From NCBI GenBank assembly GCA_963844845.1, contig CAWJPW010000001.1, forward strand, positions 470,218 through 534,217: a stretch of 64,000 nt of DNA. The letters are read 5' to 3'. Source of the DNA: CAWJPW01 sp963844845 (GTDB lineage Bacteria > Acidobacteriota > Thermoanaerobaculia > Thermoanaerobaculales > Sulfomarinibacteraceae). Below are positions 37,046 to 45,942 of this stretch, one piece after another (within the stretch, counting starts at the first letter, position 1; each line of letters starts with the position of its first letter). A model generated the notes under the pieces. The model made no database searches and was not told the origin of the DNA. It saw only the letters and a list, made by a program, of their open reading frames with translations. Made by a program: the position numbers and the translations under genes.

Positions 37046-38413
37046 CTAGAAGTACCCGAGGCTCTTCAGCTTCTTCATGCGTTCGGCGTCGGTGTCCCCG
37101 GAACCGCCCTCGTAGAACGGCTTCCGGACGGCGAGCTCGCCCGCGAGCCGCCGGACCACGTCCGGGCGCTTCGCCGCCAGATCGTGAGCCTCGGCAGGGT
37201 CGGCGGCGAGGTCGTAGAGCTCGCTCTCGCTCGGCTTCAGCTGATGGAAGATCAGCTTGTAGCTCCCGTCGAGGACTGCATAGAGGCGGTCGTCCTTGTG
37301 GTCGCGCCGCTTCTCACCCGGCCACGAGTAGGTCATGAGGTTCACCGAGTCGGCGTAGGCGAGATGCGCCTCCGGTTCGCCCCCCGCCCGCAGGACCGGA
37401 GCCAGGCTGACGCCATCCATGGGCGGCCAGAAGCGTCGCGGCACTCCGGCCAGCTCCAGGAGGGTGGGCGCCAGGTCGATGGTCGCCACCCGGGCCCGGA
37501 CCCGGCGCCCTCCGGGGATTCCCGGTGACCGCAGAACCAGCGGCACCCGGATCTGCTCCTGGTAGAGGATGCCGTGGCTCCACCAGCCGTGGTCGCCGAG
37601 ACCCTCTCCGTGATCGGCCACGACTGCGACGACCGTCTCGTCAACGGCGCCGACCTTCTGCAAGCCGTCGAGGAGGCGGCCCAGCTGCTGGTCCATGAAC
37701 CGAATCTCGCAGTCGTAGACCGCCCGCTCGACGTCGGACGCCCGACCCGATGCCGGCGGCACCGGGCACGGGAAGTCGGCGGGCGGCAGGAGCAGCGGAT
37801 CGTGGGGGTCGAAGTAATGGACCCACATCAGCCACGGGCGATCTGCCGCGGCGGCACGGCGCAGCCAGGCGAGCGCCGCATCGGTGGTTGCATCGGCACG
37901 ACGCTGGCTGCGGCCGGTGTTGACGGTGCCGTCGGCGGCGACGCTGGCGTCGGCGGGAAAGCTCTCGTCGAAAGGGGCGAAGCCGCGGTCGAGGCCGAAC
38001 GCCGACGACGCAGGGTAGGCACTCACGAAGGCCGCCGCCGGGCCGCCGGCGTCGCGCCACACGGTGGCGAGCGTCGGCACCCGTGCGGGCAGGTGGTTCG
38101 CCTCCCGGCCGTGCAGCATGCGCAGGCCGTGGTGGTAGGGCTCGAGGCCGGTGAGGATGGAGGCGTGTGAAACCGGTGTGACCGCCGCCTGGGCAATGGC
38201 TTCCTCGAACACGACCCCCTGGGCCGCCAGGGCGTCGAGGCGCGGGCTGGTCTTTGCACGCGAGCCGTAGCAGCCCAGATGGTCCGCCCGCGTAGTGTCG
38301 AGGGTAACCAGCAGAATGTTCGCCCGCCGGACCGGCTCCGGCCGCGACGCCGCCACCGCGCCCACGCTTACCGCGAGCATCGCCAGCACCGCGAAACGCA
38401 ACCGCCCCTGCAT
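37046..38413 (-). CDS. exported sulfatase-fold (alkaline phosphatase superfamily) hydrolase
   Basis: 455 residues with a signal peptide (VLAMLAVSVGAVAASRP). Metal-site segments are NILLVTLDTTRADHLGCYG, HYFDPHDP and VVADHGEGLGDHGWWSHG. At the nucleophile position the sequence is TPVSHASILTG, with no Cys or Ser in the C/S-x-P-x-R sulfatase signature. A Thr nucleophile, as in phosphodiester or phosphoglycerol hydrolases, is more likely than a formylglycine sulfatase. The C-terminus ends in a YDLAADPAEAHDLA block typical of the family. Confidence 0.88.
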   Translation of the reverse strand: MQGRLRFAVLAMLAVSVGAVAASRPEPVRRANILLVTLDTTRADHLGCYGSRAKTSPRLDALAAQGVVFEEAIAQAAVTPVSHASILTGLEPYHHGLRMLHGREANHLPARVPTLATVWRDAGGPAAAFVSAYPASSAFGLDRGFAPFDESFPADASVAADGTVNTGRSQRRADATTDAALAWLRRAAAADRPWLMWVHYFDPHDPLLLPPADFPCPVPPASGRASDVERAVYDCEIRFMDQQLGRLLDGLQKVGAVDETVVAVVADHGEGLGDHGWWSHGILYQEQIRVPLVLRSPGIPGGRRVRARVATIDLAPTLLELAGVPRRFWPPMDGVSLAPVLRAGGEPEAHLAYADSVNLMTYSWPGEKRRDHKDDRLYAVLDGSYKLIFHQLKPSESELYDLAADPAEAHDLAAKRPDVVRRLAGELAVRKPFYEGGSGDTDAERMKKLKSLGYF

Positions 38414-38511
38414 CCACCCACTGTAGCCGAGCGCGGGTGACCCTCACGGCCCGCCTGACCTCCTCGCCGGCAACCTGATGACCCACCTGCGACGCGTGCT
38501 ACGCTCGCCTC

Positions 38512-39507
38512 ATGCGGGCCATCCTCTTCGACCAGCCGGGAGACGAGAGCGTTCTCCGCCTCGGCGAGGCGCCGAGACCGACGCTGCAGCCAGGCGAGAT
38601 CCGCATCAGGGTCGCCGCGGCCGGCGTCAACCGGGCCGACCTCCTGCAACGCCGCGGGCTCTACCCGCCGCCGCCCGGTGCGTCGCCGATCCTCGGCCTC
38701 GAGTGCGCCGGGTGGGTGACCGAGGTGAGTCCGGACGTCACTACCTTTTCACCGGGCCAGCGGGTCATGGCCCTCCTCGCCGGAGGGGGCTACGCGGAGG
38801 AGGCGGTGGTGCACGCCGGTAACGCCATGCCAATCCCCGAGTGCCTTTCCATGGACGAGGGGGCGGCAACTCCCGAGGCCTTCCTCACCGCGCACCTCAA
38901 CCTCATCGAGCTCGGAGAGCCGGGGCCCGGCGACTGGGCTCTGATCCACGGTGGCTCCGGCGGCGTCGGCACCGCAGCGTTGCAACTCGCCCGCGTGGCA
39001 GGAGCCCGAGTCATCACCACCGCCGGCTCAAGCGAGCGCTGCCGCCGCTGCCTCGAGCTGGGCGCCGAGGTCGCCGTGGATTACCACGACGAGGACTTCG
39101 TCGCCCGGGTGACTGAGGCCACCGACGGGCGGGGAGCACGGGTTGTGCTCGACCACCTCGGCGCCTCCTACCTACCCCGCAACTTGGAGTGCCTCGCCAC
39201 CGGCGGCCGTCTGGTCCTCATCGGCACCATGGGCGGCCGCACCGGCGAGCTCGACCTCAGCCTCGTCCTGCGCCGCCGTCTCACCCTCATCGGCTCGACC
39301 CTGCGGGCTCGCCCCGCGGGCGAGAAGGCGGGCCTCGTAGCCCGCTTCCTTCAGCGCTTCGGCAACGACCTCGCCGACGGACGCATCGAGCCGGTGATCG
39401 ACCGTGTGCTTCCGCTGGCGGAGGCCGCCGAGGCCCACCGGACCATGGCGGCGGGAGAGCCGTTCGGCAAGATCGTGCTGGAAGTGACCGCCGCGGGTTC
39501 CACCTAA
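38512..39507 (+). CDS. NAD(P)H quinone oxidoreductase (PIG3 family, zinc-free MDR)
   Basis: 331 residues of medium-chain dehydrogenase/reductase type. N-terminal substrate domain with AAAGVNRADLLQRRGLYPPPPG, cofactor loop IHGGSGGVGTAALQLARVAGARV, and KIVLEV at the end. No zinc-ligand cysteines. Close to TIGR02824 (PIG3-like) reductases, which reduce quinones or similar enones with NADPH. Single gene, divergent from the sulfatase-fold gene. Confidence 0.93.
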   Translation: MRAILFDQPGDESVLRLGEAPRPTLQPGEIRIRVAAAGVNRADLLQRRGLYPPPPGASPILGLECAGWVTEVSPDVTTFSPGQRVMALLAGGGYAEEAVVHAGNAMPIPECLSMDEGAATPEAFLTAHLNLIELGEPGPGDWALIHGGSGGVGTAALQLARVAGARVITTAGSSERCRRCLELGAEVAVDYHDEDFVARVTEATDGRGARVVLDHLGASYLPRNLECLATGGRLVLIGTMGGRTGELDLSLVLRRRLTLIGSTLRARPAGEKAGLVARFLQRFGNDLADGRIEPVIDRVLPLAEAAEAHRTMAAGEPFGKIVLEVTAAGST

Positions 39508-39606
39508 TCTTGAGACTTTCTTCAACGTAACGCCGGGGGTAGACGGAGCGAGGCCGGCAGCCGTACACTCCGGCGACGGCTCCGACGCCGGGGCCGCCGT
39601 TCAACG

Positions 39607-40815
39607 ATGCGACGATTCCTTCTTTCGACCGTCCTCACCGGCTGCGCGCTCGCCCTGGCGAGCGGATGCGGCACACCGGCAGCCGGAGACCAGCCGACCA
39701 ACCAGCAGAAGCTGGTGGTGCGTCGCGGCACCCTGCGGCAGCGCGTGCTCCTCACCGGCGAGATTCACCCGGTTTCCGCGGTCCAGGTGAACGTACCGCG
39801 GATCCCCCAGTGGCGGGTACAGATCCAATGGCTTGTGCCCGACGGCTCCCGCGTCAAGCCTGGCGACACGCTGGTGGAGTTTGACAACACCGCCTTCGCC
39901 AGCAATCTCGAGGAGCAGCGCCTGGCGGTGCTGCGTGCCGAGCAGGCGCTGGAGCGGCAGCAGGCCCAGAACCGGGGCAGCGAGCTCGCCGCCGAGATGG
40001 AGGTCGAGCGCAGCCAGGTGACGTTGGAGAAGGCCGAGCTCGATGCCGGCGTACCCGAGACCCTGCTGAGCCAGCGTGAGCACGATGAGAGACAGCTGGC
40101 ACTGGAGCGAGCCCGAGCCGCGCACGACAAGGCCTTGGCCAACCTCGAGGCTGCCCACACAGCCGCCGCGGCAGACCTCCAGGTGGCGAAGATCAACCTC
40201 GCCAAGGCGCGCCGCGACGTCGAGACGGCCGAACGTGCCATCGCGGACCTCGAGGTCAAGGCCACCCGCGCCGGCATCGTCGTGATCGCCGACAACCCCC
40301 GTGAAGAGCGCAAGCTCCAGGTGGGCGACACCGTGTGGGTGGGGCTCCCGGTGCTGTCCTTGCCCGACCTCTCCCAGGTCGAGGTGGATGCCACGCTGTC
40401 GGACGTCGACGACGGTCTCATTGCCGTGGGCATGCCTGCACGCTGCACCCTCGACGCCTACCCCGACCGGCCCTTCGCGGGCCAGGTCACCGCCATCAGC
40501 CCGGTCGCCAAGGAGGAAGCAGGCAACTCGCTGCGACGGGCGTTCTCAGTGACCGTGGCCCTCGACAACGCCGACCCCGAGCGCATGGTGCCCGGGATGT
40601 CGGTGAAGGTGGAGGTGGATACCGGCGACGACGGTGACGTGCTGTTGGCGCCGCGCGCAGCCCTCGACCTCGCCGCGGCATCACCACGGGCACTTCTCGC
40701 CGGCGGCGAGTGGCGGGACGTGAGCCTCGGGCCCTGCGATCCCCTGGAGTGCGTGGTCACGAGCGGGGTTGCCGAGGGTGAGCTTCTGGCGCCAGCGGCG
40801 GGAGCAGCCACGTGA
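39607..40815 (+). CDS. HlyD/MacA-type periplasmic adaptor lipoprotein 1
   Basis: 402 residues. Lipoprotein signal ending in LALASGC, then the barrel-sandwich half KLVVRRGTLRQRVLLTGEIHPV, a long coiled-coil hairpin (about residues 95-215) and the second half DLEVKATRAGIVVI...VGDTVWVGLPVLSLPDLSQVEVDATL, ending in a beta-barrel. First of three adaptor genes in a row that overlap by four bases each and lead into a permease gene. Substrate unknown. Confidence 0.9.
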   Translation: MRRFLLSTVLTGCALALASGCGTPAAGDQPTNQQKLVVRRGTLRQRVLLTGEIHPVSAVQVNVPRIPQWRVQIQWLVPDGSRVKPGDTLVEFDNTAFASNLEEQRLAVLRAEQALERQQAQNRGSELAAEMEVERSQVTLEKAELDAGVPETLLSQREHDERQLALERARAAHDKALANLEAAHTAAAADLQVAKINLAKARRDVETAERAIADLEVKATRAGIVVIADNPREERKLQVGDTVWVGLPVLSLPDLSQVEVDATLSDVDDGLIAVGMPARCTLDAYPDRPFAGQVTAISPVAKEEAGNSLRRAFSVTVALDNADPERMVPGMSVKVEVDTGDDGDVLLAPRAALDLAAASPRALLAGGEWRDVSLGPCDPLECVVTSGVAEGELLAPAAGAAT

Positions 40816-42026
40816 TTCGGCAGCGACGCGCGCTCGTCCTCGCTGCGCTGGCGGCGGTGGCCGGTCTCGCCGGTTGGCGGGTGGCGGCCGCCGGCGACCC
40901 GGTGGTGCGGGCCCAGCGTCGCGACCTCACGCTTGCGGTGGACATCACCGGCGTCCTCGAGGCGGTGGAACCGGCAACTCTCGGGCCACCCCAGGTACCC
41001 AACATCTACCGCTACAAGATCGCCTTCATGGCGCCGGAGGGCACGGCGGTAACAGCTGGACAGCCGGTGCTGGGCTTCGACGCGTCCGAGCTGCAGCAGC
41101 GGCTTCAGCAGCAGCTCGCCGAGGCCGAGTCGGCCCGCACCGAGCTGGAGAAGAAGCGCTCCGACCTCGCCATCGAGGCGGCGGACGACCAGCTGCGCCT
41201 CGCCGAGGCCAAGGCGGCCCTGCGCCGCGCCGAGCTCAAGACGTCCACGCCGTCCACCCTGGTGGCGGCTCTCGAGCTGCAGAAGGACCGTCTCGACGAG
41301 CAGCTGGCAAGAAAAGAGGTCGCCTCCATCGAGCAGCAGATCGCAGCCGCCGCCGAGGCCGGTCGCGCCGACCTCGCCTCACTCTCGGGTCTCTCACAAC
41401 GCGCCCAACAGAAGGTGGACGAGCTCCGCCACGGCATTGCGAGCATGCAGGTCAAGGCGCCCCGGGACGGCATCGTGGTGTACGTGAGCAACTGGAACGG
41501 CGACAAGAAGAAGGTCGGAGACACCTGCTGGATGACCGAGACGGTCATAGAGATCCCGGACCTCGCCGCCATGCGCGGGCTCGGCGAGGTGGAGGAGGCG
41601 CACGCCGGCAAGATCGCCGCCGGTCAGCCCGTCACCCTGCGCATCGACGCACACCCGGACGTAGAGTTCAACGGCACCGTCGGCGAGGTCTCGCGGGCCG
41701 TGCAGCGACGTTCGCCGCGCAACCCGGCCAAAGTCGTCCGCTTCCAGGTCGTGCTGGACCGTACCGACCCCGAGCGCATGCGCCCCGGAATGCGCTTTCG
41801 CGGCAGCGTCGAAACCGAGAAGGTACTCGGAATCCTCACCCTCCCGGTAGGTGCCGTGAGGGCGACACCGGACGGGCCGGTTGTCTACCGCCACACCATC
41901 ACCGGCAGCCACGCCGTGCCGGTGAATCTGGGACACCGGAACGCCCAGTATGTCGAGGTCCTTGGAGGGCTTACCGAGGACGACGCCGTGCTCGCCTCGC
42001 CGCCGGCATTGGAGGCCGGCTCGTGA
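40812..42026 (+). CDS. HlyD/MacA-type periplasmic adaptor 2
   Basis: 404 residues, GTG start overlapping the preceding stop. One N-terminal membrane anchor (LVLAALAAVAGLAGW), lipoyl half-motif DLTLAVDITGVLEAVEP, a long alpha-hairpin rich in Gln/Glu (residues about 95-200), second lipoyl half SMQVKAPRDGIVVYVSNWNG with MTETVIEIPDLAAM, and a barrel domain (VTLRIDAHPDVEFNGTVGEVS). Not a simple duplicate of adaptor 1: similarity is at the architecture level. Confidence 0.9.
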   Translation: MIRQRRALVLAALAAVAGLAGWRVAAAGDPVVRAQRRDLTLAVDITGVLEAVEPATLGPPQVPNIYRYKIAFMAPEGTAVTAGQPVLGFDASELQQRLQQQLAEAESARTELEKKRSDLAIEAADDQLRLAEAKAALRRAELKTSTPSTLVAALELQKDRLDEQLARKEVASIEQQIAAAAEAGRADLASLSGLSQRAQQKVDELRHGIASMQVKAPRDGIVVYVSNWNGDKKKVGDTCWMTETVIEIPDLAAMRGLGEVEEAHAGKIAAGQPVTLRIDAHPDVEFNGTVGEVSRAVQRRSPRNPAKVVRFQVVLDRTDPERMRPGMRFRGSVETEKVLGILTLPVGAVRATPDGPVVYRHTITGSHAVPVNLGHRNAQYVEVLGGLTEDDAVLASPPALEAGS

Positions 42027-43291
42027 GGCTCGGGCGACTCGCCGCCGCCGGGCTCGCTGCTGCCGGCGCCGCCGCCCTGCTGCTCGCGGCCCGGGCGAAC
42101 GACCCCGACGTGCCCACTCTCACCGTCGAGACCGCACCGTGGGTGCGGCGGGTTGTCGCCGAGGGCAATCTCCGGGCCGTCAAGTCCACCGACCTCACCG
42201 CGCCAACGCCTGCCGGGTGGCGCATCTACACCATCGCCACCCTGGTGGACGACGGCAGCTGGGTAAGGGCCGGGGACGTCGTGGTGCGCTTCGATCCCAC
42301 CGAGTTCGAGAAGGACCTCGAGGATGGTCGCGCTGACCGCGCGGTGGCCGACGCCCACCTGGCGAAGGCCGACAGCGCGCGGGAGGCCACCGTCAGCAAC
42401 CTCCAGCGCGACGCAGACGTCGCCGAGCAGGAGCGCGACCACGCTGAGCGCTTCCAGACCACCGATACGACACTCTACTCCCGCAACGAGATCGTTGATT
42501 CACAGCTCGACACCGAGCTCGCCCAGGCCCGCCAGGAGCACGCCGAGTCCGCACAGGCGGTGACGCAAGAGCTGTCCAAGTCCGACCGTCAGCTGCTCGA
42601 GATCGAGAAGCACAAGGCCCAGCTCACCGTGAGCCAGGCCGAGAGTGACCTCGAGCATCTCGAGGTGACCGCTCCCCATGACGGCATTGTCGTGCTCGCG
42701 AAGGACCGCAGCGGCGAGGTCATGCGGGTGGGGGACAACGTCTTCCCTGGCCAGCGGGTGGCGACGCTGCCCGACCTCGACGCCATGGAGGCCGAGGTCT
42801 ACGTGCTCGAAGCGGACGCCGGCGGACTCGCCCCGGGCCAGCACGCCACGGTGACGCTGGAGGCGCACCCTGACAAGACCTTCTCAGGCTCGGTGGCAAC
42901 GGTCGAGCCCATCGCCCAGCCCCGTCAGCGCGGCACACCGGTGCAGTACTTCCGCACCGTCATCCACCTCGCAACGACCGACCAGGCGCTCATGAAGCCG
43001 GGTCAGCGGGTGCGCGCCGAGATTGTCCTCGACGAGGCACCGGAGGCCGTCGCCGTCCCACGTCAGGCGGTCTTCAAGTCGGACGGCGCCAGCGTCGTCT
43101 ACCGCCGCGACGGACGCGGGTTCGACGCCGTCCCGGTCACTCTCGGCAGCACCGGCCTGGGGCGGGTGGTGATCACCGCCGGCCTCGAGGCCGGCGACGA
43201 GATCGCCCTGGTGGACCCCACCCGGCGGGCGGAGCAGGCTCCCGAGACCCCCACCGCCGGCCCGGTGCCAGCCGCCGGAGGCCCTCAGTGA
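42023..43291 (+). CDS. HlyD/MacA-type periplasmic adaptor 3
   Basis: 422 residues from a GTG overlapping the adaptor 2 stop. Membrane anchor LAAAGLAAAGAAALLLAA, half-lipoyl segment WVRRVVAEGNLRAVKSTDLTAP, coiled-coil hairpin of about 120 residues, then LEVTAPHDGIVVLAKDRSGEV, VATLPDLDAMEAEVYV and a barrel with VTLEAHPDKTFSGSVATVEPI. It ends in an Ala/Pro-rich tail and is coupled to the permease gene. Confidence 0.9.
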   Translation: MRLGRLAAAGLAAAGAAALLLAARANDPDVPTLTVETAPWVRRVVAEGNLRAVKSTDLTAPTPAGWRIYTIATLVDDGSWVRAGDVVVRFDPTEFEKDLEDGRADRAVADAHLAKADSAREATVSNLQRDADVAEQERDHAERFQTTDTTLYSRNEIVDSQLDTELAQARQEHAESAQAVTQELSKSDRQLLEIEKHKAQLTVSQAESDLEHLEVTAPHDGIVVLAKDRSGEVMRVGDNVFPGQRVATLPDLDAMEAEVYVLEADAGGLAPGQHATVTLEAHPDKTFSGSVATVEPIAQPRQRGTPVQYFRTVIHLATTDQALMKPGQRVRAEIVLDEAPEAVAVPRQAVFKSDGASVVYRRDGRGFDAVPVTLGSTGLGRVVITAGLEAGDEIALVDPTRRAEQAPETPTAGPVPAAGGPQ

Positions 43292-44523
43292 ACCTGCGCG
43301 ACGTCTTCCGCAACGCCGCCGCCAACCTGGTGGAGCACACCTTCCGCTCGGTGTTGACGATGCTGGGCATCATCTTCGGGGTGGGCGCCGTCATCGCCAT
43401 GCTCGCCATCGGCGCCGGCGCGCAGCGCCAGGCCATGACCATGATCGAGCGCCTCGGCCTCCACAACGTCCTGGTACGCGACGCCGACCTGCGCGACGAC
43501 GAGCTCGAGGAGGTGCGCCGCAACTCCCCGGGCGTCTCGCCCCGCGACGGAATCGCGATCCAGGACGCGGTGCCGGGCGTCGAGCTGGTGGCCGGGCAGG
43601 TGGACATCACCAGCTATGCGGTGCTGGCGGCGGGCGTCACGACCACCGCCGAGGTCAAGGGAGTTTCCTGGCAACAGCGCGAGCTCGCCGGCCTCAAGCT
43701 GTCCGAAGGGCGCTTCCTGGACACCGTTGACGAGCGTGACCACGCCCAGGTCTGCGTCATCGGCCCCGGCGTGCGGCGCGACCTCTTCGGCTACGGCCCG
43801 GCGGTGGGCAGCGACCTCAAGGTCAACGACGTGTGGCTCGAGGTGGTGGGCGTGCTCGCCGGCTCGGGCGCCGGGGCCAGCTCGTTCCAGGGGGTGGCCA
43901 TCGCCTCCTCCGACCGCGCCATCCTGCTGCCGGTGACCACCGCCCTGCGCAAGTTCGACCGCGAACCCTTGCAGGCGCCCCTCAACGAGCTCACCGTGCG
44001 CCTCGCCGACGAGCAGCAGCCCACCGTGGCCGCCGCTCTCATCAGCGCCCTCCTCGACCGCCTCCACTCGGGGGCCCGCGACTTCAAGGTCGTCGTCCCG
44101 GAGGCGCTGCTGGAGCAGAGCCGCAAGACGCAGCGGCTGTTCGCCATCGTCATGGGCTGCATCGCCGGCATCTCGCTTCTTGTGGGCGGCATCGGCATCA
44201 TGAACATCATGCTGGCCACCGTGCTGGAGCGGACTCGCGAGATCGGCGTGCGCCGGGCGCTCGGGGCACGACGTCAGGACATCCTCGCCCTCTTCCTGGT
44301 CGAGAGCTTTGCCATCAGCCTGGCCGGAGGGGTCACCGGGGTGGTGGTGGGGATCGCCATCGCCAAAATCGTCGCGGCCTCGGCGGGGTGGCCCACGGTG
44401 GTCACCGCCTTCTCGGTGATCCTCTCCACCGGCGTCGCCATGGCGGTCGGCCTCGTGTCGGGTATCTACCCGGCGATGCGAGCCGCCAAGCTCGACCCCA
44501 TCGAGGCCCTCCGATACGAGTAA
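43288..44523 (+). CDS. MacB/FtsX-type ABC transporter permease
   Basis: 411 residues: one N-terminal transmembrane helix (SVLTMLGIIFGVGAVIAMLAIG), a large periplasmic MacB_PCD domain, then three C-terminal helices (LFAIVMGCIAGISLLVGGIGIMNI..., ERTREIGVRRALGARRQDIL, ...SGIYPAMRAAKLDPIEALRYE). MacB-like energy coupling would need an ATPase, but none is encoded in the unit, nor an outer-membrane channel. Mechanotransmission or export with the three adaptors is inferred. Confidence 0.92.
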   Translation: MNLRDVFRNAAANLVEHTFRSVLTMLGIIFGVGAVIAMLAIGAGAQRQAMTMIERLGLHNVLVRDADLRDDELEEVRRNSPGVSPRDGIAIQDAVPGVELVAGQVDITSYAVLAAGVTTTAEVKGVSWQQRELAGLKLSEGRFLDTVDERDHAQVCVIGPGVRRDLFGYGPAVGSDLKVNDVWLEVVGVLAGSGAGASSFQGVAIASSDRAILLPVTTALRKFDREPLQAPLNELTVRLADEQQPTVAAALISALLDRLHSGARDFKVVVPEALLEQSRKTQRLFAIVMGCIAGISLLVGGIGIMNIMLATVLERTREIGVRRALGARRQDILALFLVESFAISLAGGVTGVVVGIAIAKIVAASAGWPTVVTAFSVILSTGVAMAVGLVSGIYPAMRAAKLDPIEALRYE

Positions 44524-44678
44524 TCCGGGCGGCGGCGAGCCGGGACGGCTGCGGTGACACTGCGCTGCGGGTTGGTGGCGAGATACTCCGGAGGCCGGCT
44601 CCCGGGCCCTCAACGCCGAGTCGCCTGCTTTGTTGCTCCGGGCCAGTACTCCGAATGGCACAGGCCGTGAGTGCCCCC

Positions 44679-44738
44679 CCGGACACTGTTTCCGCGATCG
44701 CGCTGCAAACGAGGAGACTGTTCGGGAAAAGTGTCCGG
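44679..44738 (+). repeat. 60-bp palindromic core, copy C1
   Basis: Arms CCGGACACTGTTTCC and GGAAAAGTGTCCGG; interior GCGATCGCGCTGC. Followed by GGACGGCACG as in every copy. Confidence 0.88.
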
Positions 44739-45211
44739 GACGGCACGCCCGCCGGAGGGCAGGTGCTCCGGGGCTTCCCCTCCGACGCACATGCGGTAGG
44801 GGGAAGGGGGTGTGGAGGCGCGAAGCCTCTTCGCGCCTCCATTGTCGCTTCAGAGCACTGGGGAAACCCTGCCGGACGGCGTAGGTACCCGAACGAAGCT
44901 GCCCCAGCGAACGCGCTCGTGGCGCGCGAAGGTCGCGCGCCTACCCGGGCATGGGATCACCGCGCGCCGATGACCCTCGGGGTACCCCGGTCGCGGTCGC
45001 GGTCCAGGCCCCGGCCAAGGTGCCGGCTCCTGATGCTCCCGGCACCGGCTCCCGGGCGGCGGCAAGGCCGCCGCCCGTCGGCGCGGTCCCGGGGGCGGCG
45101 ACGACGTGCGCTGCCGCGCGGCATCACGGCCGCCCCCGGGCCCTCAGCGCCGAGTCGCCTGCCTGGTGGTTTGGGGCCAGTACTCCGAATGGCACGGCCG
45201 TGAGTGCCCCC

Positions 45212-45271
45212 CCGGACACTGTTTCCGCGATCGCGCTGCAAGCAAGGAGGCTGTTCAGGAAAAGTGTCCGG
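45212..45271 (+). repeat. 60-bp palindromic core, copy C2
   Basis: Same arms as C1; preceded by GGCCGTGAGTGCCCC, followed by GGACGGCACG and CCGGAGGATCTGTGCTCCGG. Confidence 0.88.
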
Positions 45272-45323
45272 GACGGCACGTCCGCCGGAGGATCTGTGCT
45301 CCGGGGCGGTGGTGAGCCCCTGA

Positions 45324-45438
45324 GGGCACGCCGCCGTGGCGCAGCCACGGCCGGACGCGCACTGGTCGCCGGCGGATGCTTGCAGCCGGCCGGCGGCCGG
45401 GGCGTGGCCGGGTGGCCGCGAAGCGGCCGGCGTGCCCC
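45324..45438 (+). repeat. 115-bp direct repeat inside array C, first copy
   Basis: Begins GGGCACGCCGCCGTGG and ends in the hairpin GGCCGCGAAGCGGCC. One base differs from the copy 619 bp downstream (G for A near the end). Confidence 0.9.
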
Positions 45439-45942
45439 GGAGGGACCCCGGCCCTTTGGGCCTGCGCTTGCCCAGGATGACGGGTCCTGGCTGGAGCGCC
45501 GTTCTCCGTCGCCGCAGGCGACGGCACCGGGTGGGCGGGTGGGACACGGCGTCGACGAGGGGGACGGCGTCGCCTTCGTCGCGAGGGCCGCGAGGTGGTG
45601 CTCCCCGTGGCGGCGCAGCCGCCGCGGGGGGCGCCGCATCGCGGGCCGCAGCAGAAGGCGCTCGAGCCGTCCCCCGGCGGGACGCAGCTTGGCTGCGTTC
45701 CGGCCGCCGCAAGGCGGCAGACGCTTCCATGGCGTTTGCCGAGCCCACGAGTCGCGCCGCCGTCGGTTCTCTGGGTGCGATTCGCGACGGAGGCGAGGAG
45801 GCATTGGCCTCGTGGCCATGCCGACGAAGCCGACCGAGCGAAGCGCGGCCAGAGGGCCGGCGCCGGCGCGACCCCTACATTTCAGAGAGAGCGGGATCTC
45901 CCTACCCTCCCGGAGCATGCTCCCGGGCGTATCGGGCCGCCG

